Source: Labrenzia sp. VG12
GTDB taxonomy: Bacteria > Pseudomonadota > Alphaproteobacteria > Rhizobiales > Stappiaceae
Assembly (NCBI RefSeq): GCF_002237595.1
Contig: NZ_CP022529.1
Coordinates: 372,001-436,000, forward strand
Direction of reading: 5' to 3'
DNA: 64,000 bases
Shown: positions 34,353 through 40,441 of the stretch, one piece after another
How the letters are laid out: each line of letters starts with the position of its first letter
How positions within the stretch are numbered: the stretch's first letter is position 1
Program-made: the position numbers and the translations under genes
Notes under the pieces: model-generated
Databases searched by the model: none
Seen by the model: the letters and a program-made list of their open reading frames with translations, nothing else
Told to the model about the DNA's origin: nothing

Positions 34353-34942
34353 CAGTCAGCTCCCGCCATGTCAGCATCCGGAATGACAGGCAGCCGCTCG
34401 CCGCCACCGAGTGCCGAAATAAGATTGCGCAGGATCAGCTCGATATTGACGAGCACCAGCAGCACGACACCGACAAAGAGCGACATCATCATCCAGCTGC
34501 GCGGGACGCGGATCCATTCCGACAGGGTCAGGTTTCCGGGAACATAAAGCGAGGCGGTGGCAAACTTGCCGCCGAAGCCGGTCACTTCGGCATAGCCGAT
34601 CTGAACGGCGATCACGAGAACGGCAAGGGAGATCAGGAGGAGCAGAAGGGAAAGCAGGTTTCCCAGCATGCGCGGCAGCGCCATGGGCAGCATGTCAATG
34701 GCAACAAACCCGCCGCGCCGAAAGGCAGTCGGGGCCATCAGACCGGTCATCCAGAGCATGCAGAACCGGGCGGCTTCGTCCGGCCAGGGCAGGGCGTTGT
34801 TGAACACATAGCGGAAAACGACCTGAATCAGGATCGCAACCACCATCAGGGCCACGGCAACGATGCCGATCCAGCGGCCGATGCGCAAGAGATGCGAATT
34901 CAGCCAGTCGAGCGGCGCAAGGGCCGCCAGCAATATGCCCAT
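34352..34942 (-). CDS. TRAP transporter small permease, DctQ family
   Basis: A 196-residue subunit with four helices. DctQ landmarks are FRYVFNNALPWPDEAARF and the RRGGFVAIDML segment after helix 2. GGAGGAG lies before the ATG. It is translationally coupled to dctM. A 150-base gap with a hairpin separates it from the flavin reductase gene upstream on the same strand. Confidence 0.9.
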   Translation of the reverse strand: MGILLAALAPLDWLNSHLLRIGRWIGIVAVALMVVAILIQVVFRYVFNNALPWPDEAARFCMLWMTGLMAPTAFRRGGFVAIDMLPMALPRMLGNLLSLLLLLISLAVLVIAVQIGYAEVTGFGGKFATASLYVPGNLTLSEWIRVPRSWMMMSLFVGVVLLVLVNIELILRNLISALGGGERLPVIPDADMAGAD

Positions 34943-35062
34943 CAGGGCTCCTCCCTAGATCGACCGGCCTGGTCCCGCAATCGCAGTCATGCCGGTCTTT
35001 TGAAGGTGCTGGAGCTTCGTCCAGTTCGTCCGGACTTGTTGTGCCCCAACACCTTCGTTCCG

Positions 35063-35085
35063 AGCGGGCCGTTCACCGGCCCGCT
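35063..35085. other. GC hairpin between flavin reductase and TRAP genes
   Basis: A perfect 9-bp stem (35063-35071 with 35077-35085) lies 8 bases beyond the flavin reductase stop. There is no T run on the minus strand, so it may stabilise or process mRNA rather than terminate it. Confidence 0.5.
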
Positions 35086-35092
35086 TTCCCCC

Positions 35093-35608
35093 TCACTCTG
35101 GCGCGATTTGACCCAATTTGCCCGCAAAAAACGTAAGGGCATCGCCATGGCGCATTTCCGCCTGCATCACCTGGCCCAGAACGATCAGATGATCGCCGCC
35201 CTCATAGGCCGCAAAACGCTGGCACTCGAAGCGCGCCAGGCAGTTCTCGATCAGCGGCACGCCCCTGTCGTCAATCCGGTGCGGCAGCTGGTCGAACGCA
35301 TGCGCGTTGCGCACGAACCCGTTGCAGACCTCCGCCTGATGATGGCTGAGCACGTGGATCGCGTAATGTTCAGCCGTTTCGAAGTAGCGGAACCGGCGCG
35401 AACCCTTGTCCGGCATCCACAGCACCAGCGGCGGATCCAGGGACACGGAAGAGAAGCTGTTGGCCGTGATCCCGACCGGACCGTCCTCCGAGTGGGTCGT
35501 CACCACGGTGACCCCGGTGGCGAACCGCCCGAAGGCGTCGCGCAGGAGACGCGTATTGTCCGTGTCAGGCTCGAATGTGACGGGATGATTGGCATTCTGC
35601 ATGGTCAT
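35093..35608 (-). CDS. Flavin reductase (FMN), SmoA-like candidate
   Basis: A 171-residue flavin-reductase-like protein of the HpaC/RutF fold: FGRFATGVTVVTTHSEDGPV, ITANSFSSVSLDPPLV and the SRRFRYF segment. It would supply reduced FMN to the SsuD-type monooxygenase encoded two genes upstream. Its ATG overlaps the aldo/keto reductase stop (TGATG). In the sulfo-SMO pathway this role belongs to SmoA. Confidence 0.88.
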   Translation of the reverse strand: MTMQNANHPVTFEPDTDNTRLLRDAFGRFATGVTVVTTHSEDGPVGITANSFSSVSLDPPLVLWMPDKGSRRFRYFETAEHYAIHVLSHHQAEVCNGFVRNAHAFDQLPHRIDDRGVPLIENCLARFECQRFAAYEGGDHLIVLGQVMQAEMRHGDALTFFAGKLGQIAPE

Positions 35609-36498
35609 CAGGGCACCTCTTGTCCAAGGGCCGCCTCGTAAAGACGGTACCAGGTTTCGCGGTCCAGGTTGACTTTCAGGGCATCGGAGATCCGGGAAAT
35701 CCGGTCCAGATTGTTGGTGCCCATGACCGGCATCAGCTTTGCCGGGTGTGCAAGCAGGAAGGCGACCGCCACCGCGGAACGGTCAACGCCGTTTTCCAGT
35801 GCGAGTTCATCCATGACCTTGCCAAGCGCTCCACCCTCGGTGATCAGGTCGCCGCCGCCAAGCGGGGACCAGGCCATCAGTTTCGTGCCGAGACGCTGGT
35901 GGAAGGCGAGATCGCCATTGGTGAAGGGTGAAATCTCCTTCAGCGAAATCTCGATCTGGTTGGTCACAAGTTTTGCCGACATCGCCGACTGCAGCAGCTC
36001 CCAGTCCCAGGGACGGAAATTGGAAACGCCGACATTCCTGACCTTGCCGCTCTTGATCAGGTCATCGAGCGCGGCGCCGGTCTCATGGTGGTCCATGAAC
36101 GGGTCCGGGCGATGGATCAGGAGAAGATCGACGGTTTCGATCCCCATGTCGCTGAGCGAGAAGTCGACAGCCCGCTCGATATGGGCCCGGGAAGTGTCGT
36201 AATGTTTCACCTTGGCATCGGCATAGCGCCCCATCGGCGCGACGATGTCGCATTTGGTGACGATTTCCATGCGGTCACGAAGCGCCGGGTTGGCCTTCAG
36301 TGCACCACCCAGCACGGCTTCCGCCGCGTAGCCACCATAAATGTCGGCCTGGTCGAAAGTGGTAATGCCCTGGTCGAGGCAGGACTGGATCTTTTTCTCC
36401 ACATACGCGGGCGAGGTATCCGTGTCGTCACCAAGACGCCACATGCCGTAGATCAGGCGGGAGAATTCGAGAGTGTCGGAGAGACGGACGCGTTCCAT
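35608..36498 (-). CDS. Aldo/keto reductase, SmoB-like candidate
   Basis: A 296-residue NAD(P)H-dependent reductase with the YdhF-type pattern. The catalytic tetrad appears as Asp49, Tyr54, Lys82 and the His in LLIHRPDP; the nucleotide-binding end has GTNNLDR. Between a desulfonating monooxygenase and a flavin reductase, it is in the position of SmoB, which reduces 6-oxoglucose to glucose in sulfoquinovose breakdown. It overlaps both neighbours by one base, so the three enzymes are translated as a unit. The substrate assignment is inference. Confidence 0.87.
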   Translation of the reverse strand: MERVRLSDTLEFSRLIYGMWRLGDDTDTSPAYVEKKIQSCLDQGITTFDQADIYGGYAAEAVLGGALKANPALRDRMEIVTKCDIVAPMGRYADAKVKHYDTSRAHIERAVDFSLSDMGIETVDLLLIHRPDPFMDHHETGAALDDLIKSGKVRNVGVSNFRPWDWELLQSAMSAKLVTNQIEISLKEISPFTNGDLAFHQRLGTKLMAWSPLGGGDLITEGGALGKVMDELALENGVDRSAVAVAFLLAHPAKLMPVMGTNNLDRISRISDALKVNLDRETWYRLYEAALGQEVP

Positions 36499-37652
36499 TA
36501 ACGACGGACTCCATTGCCAAGCGGGGTTGCTGGGGTTTCGGCCGGAACGCGGCCATAGGCGTGCGGAAGCGAGCAGGTCTTCAGATTCGGCAGGACACGC
36601 GCGCCGAAATGCTTGGCTTCCTCAAGGTGCGGATACCCGGAGAAAATGAAGGCGCGGATGCCCATCTTCTGGTAGCCCTCGATTTTCGACATCACCTGGT
36701 CGGTCGAGCCGACAAGCGCGGCCCCGCAGCCGGAGCGCGCCCGGCCGACACCTGTCCAAAGGTTCTGCTCGATATATCCGAACTCGTCCGCGACCTCGCG
36801 GTTCTTGGCCTGGTGGCTGACGCCGAGCGACTTGGCGTCAAGCGCCCGTTCGCGGATGGCCGTGCCCTGATCGTCATCCAGCTTGGAGACGATATAGTCG
36901 GCATATTCCTGAGCTTCCTTTTCCGTGTCGCGGACGATCATGTGAACGCGCAGACCATAGTCGAGCGTGCGGTTGTAGTTTTCGGCGACCGCGTTGACCG
37001 CTTTCATGCGGCCTTCCAGCTCTTCCATCTTTTCCGGCCACATCAGGTAGACATCGCAATGCTGGCCGCACAGGTCGAGCGCCGCAGGGGAGTATCCGCC
37101 GAAATAGAGCAGGGGGCCGCCAGTCTGGTAAGGCCGCACCGGGTCGGTGGTGAGACCCTTGAAATTGTAGATCTCGCCTTCGTAGTTGATCTCGTCCCGG
37201 GTCCAGGCCTGTTTGAGGATCTCGACCACTTCGCGCGAGCGCTGGTAGCGGTAGCCGCTGTCTGCCTGCTCGCCCGGGAAGTCGGAGGAGATGATGTTGA
37301 CGGTCAGGCGCCCCTTCAGCATGTGATCGAGCGTCGCGATGGTTCGCGCCAGCATGATCGGCTGCATTTCTCCGCAGCGCACAGCGGCGAGCAGGTTGAT
37401 TTTTTCGGTGATCGGCGCGCAGCCGGCAACAAAGCTGAGCGTGTCCTGGCCCACCTGGTAGGAAGACGGGCACAGGATGTTGCGAAAGCCCTGGGCTTCA
37501 GCGGTCTTCACGATCGAAGAGCAATGCTCCCAGGAGGAGCGCAGGTCGCCTTCGGGAACCCCCAGAAACTGATAGTCGTCGGAACACAGCGCGGCGAACC
37601 AGGACACCTCCGCTGCATCAAGATCCGGTGACGTGACTGGGACTACTGACAT
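36498..37652 (-). CDS. SsuD-type FMNH2-dependent sulfonate monooxygenase, SmoC-like candidate
   Basis: A 384-residue luciferase-like flavin monooxygenase. The residues that hold sulfonate in SsuD appear conserved: Arg235 and His237 (GLRVHMIVRD), Arg306 (GVGRARSGCGAALVGS) and Tyr340 (FSGYPHLEEA). The enzyme should therefore split a C-S bond with oxygen and reduced FMN, releasing sulfite and an aldehyde. GGGAGG sets the start. It is the first gene of the minus-strand operon, divergent from a GntR regulator. Combined with the AKR and flavin reductase next to it, sulfoquinovose is the best substrate guess; other alkanesulfonates are the alternative. Confidence 0.88.
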   Translation of the reverse strand: MSVVPVTSPDLDAAEVSWFAALCSDDYQFLGVPEGDLRSSWEHCSSIVKTAEAQGFRNILCPSSYQVGQDTLSFVAGCAPITEKINLLAAVRCGEMQPIMLARTIATLDHMLKGRLTVNIISSDFPGEQADSGYRYQRSREVVEILKQAWTRDEINYEGEIYNFKGLTTDPVRPYQTGGPLLYFGGYSPAALDLCGQHCDVYLMWPEKMEELEGRMKAVNAVAENYNRTLDYGLRVHMIVRDTEKEAQEYADYIVSKLDDDQGTAIRERALDAKSLGVSHQAKNREVADEFGYIEQNLWTGVGRARSGCGAALVGSTDQVMSKIEGYQKMGIRAFIFSGYPHLEEAKHFGARVLPNLKTCSLPHAYGRVPAETPATPLGNGVRR

Positions 37653-37793
37653 GAAGGACCTCCCTTGGCGCTGCCCTTGCGGCGCAGCGGCGCCCCATTG
37701 CAGCCCTGGGAATGCAGGGTGGGACGCATGTGCTTTCGTTTGTTTTCGAATGGCTTCATTTCGCCGTCGATTTCCACTTGCATATCACCCGAT

Positions 37794-37807
37794 TTGATGT
37801 AAATCAA
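37794..37807. promoter_or_regulatory. Inverted repeat TTGAT-N4-ATCAA, candidate GntR operator
   Basis: TTGATGTAAATCAA lies in the 194-base gap between the monooxygenase and GntR genes; a further TATCAA half-site follows at 37813. The region is AT-rich and serves both divergent transcripts. Confidence 0.5.
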
Positions 37808-37846
37808 TAGTGTATCAATTTTGAAAAACAGGCAACCGAAATCGCC

Positions 37847-38557
37847 ATGCCAACCGCCTCGCAGTCGCCAAATGCGCTGCCGCTCTATGTGCAAATAAGT
37901 GAACTCTTGATTAGGGATATCGCCGCCGGCCGCCTGATTGACGGCGAACGTCTGCCGCCTGAACGGGACATGGCGGAGGAGCTTGGCATTTCCATCGGTA
38001 CCCTGCGCAAGGCCCTGGCCGATCTTACGGAAAAAGGCTTACTGGAGCGGATTCAGGGTTCGGGAAATTACATACGTCAGGGTGGGACCCAGGCGAGTGT
38101 CTACGCCATGTTTCGCCTCGAGCTTCTGTCCGGAGGCGGATTGCCGCGGGCGGACATCCTGACGGTCGACCGGATGGCAAAACCGGGTGAACTGCCGACC
38201 TTTGGCACGAGCAACGAGGGAACGCGCATCCGGCGTCTCAGATACCTCAATGACGTGATGATTGCGGTCGAGGAGATCTGGCTCGACGGCAATGCAGGCG
38301 TCGTCAAACGCGACCTCCTGTCCGATTCGCTTTACCGCTACTACCAGAAGCAGCTCGGTTTCTGGATTTCCCATGCGGAGGACAGGGTCACCATCGGTGC
38401 CTTGCCCGACTGGACACCTGAAGCGTTTCAGAAACCGGCAGGCACCCTCACGGGATACATCGAACGGTACAGCTGGGCCGACCGGCCGGAAGCCGTCGAA
38501 TATTCGCGAACCTGGTTTGACACGGACCGGGCGCATTACGTTCAGCGACTGAAATAG
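37847..38557 (+). CDS. GntR-family regulator, HutC/UTRA subfamily
   Basis: A 236-residue regulator. The winged HTH (about residues 10-78) includes ERLPPERDMAEELGISIGTL and KGLLERIQGSGNYIR; a UTRA ligand domain fills about residues 95-232. UTRA proteins usually sense a sugar-type metabolite. It is divergent from the monooxygenase/TRAP operon and 34 bases upstream of the Gfo/Idh/MocA gene, so it probably controls both transcripts. Confidence 0.92.
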   Translation: MPTASQSPNALPLYVQISELLIRDIAAGRLIDGERLPPERDMAEELGISIGTLRKALADLTEKGLLERIQGSGNYIRQGGTQASVYAMFRLELLSGGGLPRADILTVDRMAKPGELPTFGTSNEGTRIRRLRYLNDVMIAVEEIWLDGNAGVVKRDLLSDSLYRYYQKQLGFWISHAEDRVTIGALPDWTPEAFQKPAGTLTGYIERYSWADRPEAVEYSRTWFDTDRAHYVQRLK

Positions 38558-38591
38558 GCAGGCCGACAAGCCGCCTCACAAGGAGAAGAAA

Positions 38592-39716
38592 ATGCCTGCG
38601 AAGGTAAGATACGGTGTCATTGGCTGCGGGATGATGGGGCAGGAACACCTGCGCAACATCGCGCTCCTGCCGGACACCGAGGTGACGGTGATTTTCGAAC
38701 CGGATGCCGAGATGGCGGCAGCTGCCGCGCAATTCGCGCCAGGCGCCCGGTTTGTGGCCTCGGTCGCGGAGCTGCTGGACGTCGAGGCGCTCGACTGCAT
38801 TCTGATCGCCAGCCCGAACCATTGCCATGTGCCGCAGATGGAAGAAATCCGCCAGAAACGGCCGTTGCCGCTGCTGGTCGAAAAGCCGCTCTTCACGGAT
38901 CCCAAGGACATTGCCGAACTCGAAACGTTCAAGGCGAACTATCCGGCACCTGTCTGGGTGGCCATGGAATACCGTTATATGCCGCCAATCGCCGCCCTGA
39001 TCGAGCAGGCGGAGGCGGCAACCGGCGGCATCAAGATGCTGACGATCCGCGAACACCGTTTTCCGTTTTTGGACAAGGTCGGCGCCTGGAACCGGTTCAA
39101 CAAGTATTCCGGCGGCACATTCGTCGAGAAATGCTGCCATTTCTTCGATCTGATGCGCCTGATCATGAAGTCGGAACCGGTGCGCGTGATGGCGTCAGCC
39201 GGACAGGACGCCAATCACAAGGACGAAATGTATGACGGCGAACAGCCGGACGTGCTCGACAATGGCTACGTGATTGTCGATTTCGAGAACGGCGCCCGCG
39301 CGATGCTGGAACTGTGCATGTTCGCCGAAGGCTCCCGCTACCAGGAAGAGGTCGTTGCCCTCGGACCTGACGGCAAGATCGAAGCCTTTGTGCCGGGCCC
39401 TGGACGGTTCTGGCCGGAAGATCTTGGCGAACCGCCGGTACCGCAGCTGGTGGTCTCGCCGCGCCACCCCAAGGGACCGCGCCAGATCGATATTCCTGTC
39501 GATCCGACCATTCTGGATGCCGGCGATCACAATGGTTCCACCTTCTATCAGCACGAAGGGTTCGTTGCCGTTGTGCGCGGCGAGAAAGCGCATCCCGAAG
39601 TGACCCTCACTGACGGCCGCCGGGCGGTGGAAATGGGGCTTGCCGCCCAGCAATCCGCGCGGACCGGTCAGGCCGTTTCGCTTGCCAGTCTGAAGCTTTC
39701 CTCGGTTGCTTGCTGA
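38592..39716 (+). CDS. Gfo/Idh/MocA oxidoreductase, candidate NAD-dependent sulfoquinovosidase
   Basis: A 374-residue protein. Rossmann motif is GCGMMG (residues 11-16), the EKP hallmark is residues 97-99, and the active-site region is KYSGGTFVEKCCHFFDLM (about 171-188, with His183 as candidate base). AAGGAG lies before the ATG. Members of this superfamily include NAD-dependent oxidoreductive glycosidases, and a sulfoquinovosidase group (GH188, SqgA) is known from sulfoquinovose clusters. Its place beside SsuD, AKR and GntR genes makes that a good candidate. A plain sugar dehydrogenase remains the alternative. Confidence 0.85.
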   Translation: MPAKVRYGVIGCGMMGQEHLRNIALLPDTEVTVIFEPDAEMAAAAAQFAPGARFVASVAELLDVEALDCILIASPNHCHVPQMEEIRQKRPLPLLVEKPLFTDPKDIAELETFKANYPAPVWVAMEYRYMPPIAALIEQAEAATGGIKMLTIREHRFPFLDKVGAWNRFNKYSGGTFVEKCCHFFDLMRLIMKSEPVRVMASAGQDANHKDEMYDGEQPDVLDNGYVIVDFENGARAMLELCMFAEGSRYQEEVVALGPDGKIEAFVPGPGRFWPEDLGEPPVPQLVVSPRHPKGPRQIDIPVDPTILDAGDHNGSTFYQHEGFVAVVRGEKAHPEVTLTDGRRAVEMGLAAQQSARTGQAVSLASLKLSSVAC

Positions 39717-39742
39717 AAAGCGGTGTTTCCTCCGAGGTGACT

Positions 39743-39780
39743 TGCCGGCGTGACAGGATCACGCCGGCATTTTTCATTTT
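39743..39780 (+). terminator. Intrinsic terminator after the Gfo/Idh/MocA gene
   Basis: An 11-bp perfect stem (39743-39753 with 39759-39769) is followed by TTTTTCATTTT. Confidence 0.9.
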
Positions 39781-39792
39781 CCTTCGCGTTCG

Positions 39793-40224
39793 CTACCAGC
39801 GTGTTGTTCTGGGAGCGCTGTTGACCGCGTCCGTGCTGAACCCATCGCGTCCGCGGCGCATGTTGAGCGCGCGGATCGGCACCTTGTATTCCCGGCCCGT
39901 GTCGGATTTTCGGCATTGTTGGGTGCGATAGGCAATGTTGTCCGGAACACCTCTCGTGTTCTGCACCAGCACGCAGAAAACATCATAGCGGCCATTGATC
40001 GGCACGTCCCGGCGTGCGCCCTGGGCGACAATAACCTGCCGATGGCGGGTGAAGCCATTGTCAAATAGCAAGAAATTACAATATTTGGCGCTGCCGTTCG
40101 GACCGCGTGTGCTCTCACAAAAAAAGATTTCCGCGTCTGCAGACGTGGGAGGGGCGATTGCGAAAATCGCAGCCAGCCCCGAGAAGATGAGGCTGGTAGC
40201 CACAAAGCGGCGTAGTTCCGTCAT
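39793..40224 (-). CDS. Small secreted protein of unknown function
   Basis: A 143-residue protein that I do not recognise. A signal peptide (FVATSLIFSGLAAIFAIAPP, cleavage near SADA) precedes a mature part with four cysteines (IFFCES, KYCNF, VFCVL, QQCRK), which could form two disulfides. The C-terminus is basic. This frame is preferred over the overlapping minus-strand frame at 39774-40205 because of its signal peptide. It is divergent from the large SH3b protein gene. Confidence 0.6.
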   Translation of the reverse strand: MTELRRFVATSLIFSGLAAIFAIAPPTSADAEIFFCESTRGPNGSAKYCNFLLFDNGFTRHRQVIVAQGARRDVPINGRYDVFCVLVQNTRGVPDNIAYRTQQCRKSDTGREYKVPIRALNMRRGRDGFSTDAVNSAPRTTRW

Positions 40225-40441
40225 GTCGTCGATCTCCGGGCGTGAAGCGCAATCCTGTCGTGTCAGGTTGCATTCAGTTTGTCACTATACGTAAGATCTG
40301 CATGTGACGCGCCGCACAGGGAACAGACGCGCCGCGTGTTATTTTCATCGGTTCGGAAAACCGCTCTGCCAGCCCGCAAATTGCCATGGTGCAAGATCAG
40401 TGTGGCCCGGACCCCAAGTCGATTGCCACTGGAGAGCCACC

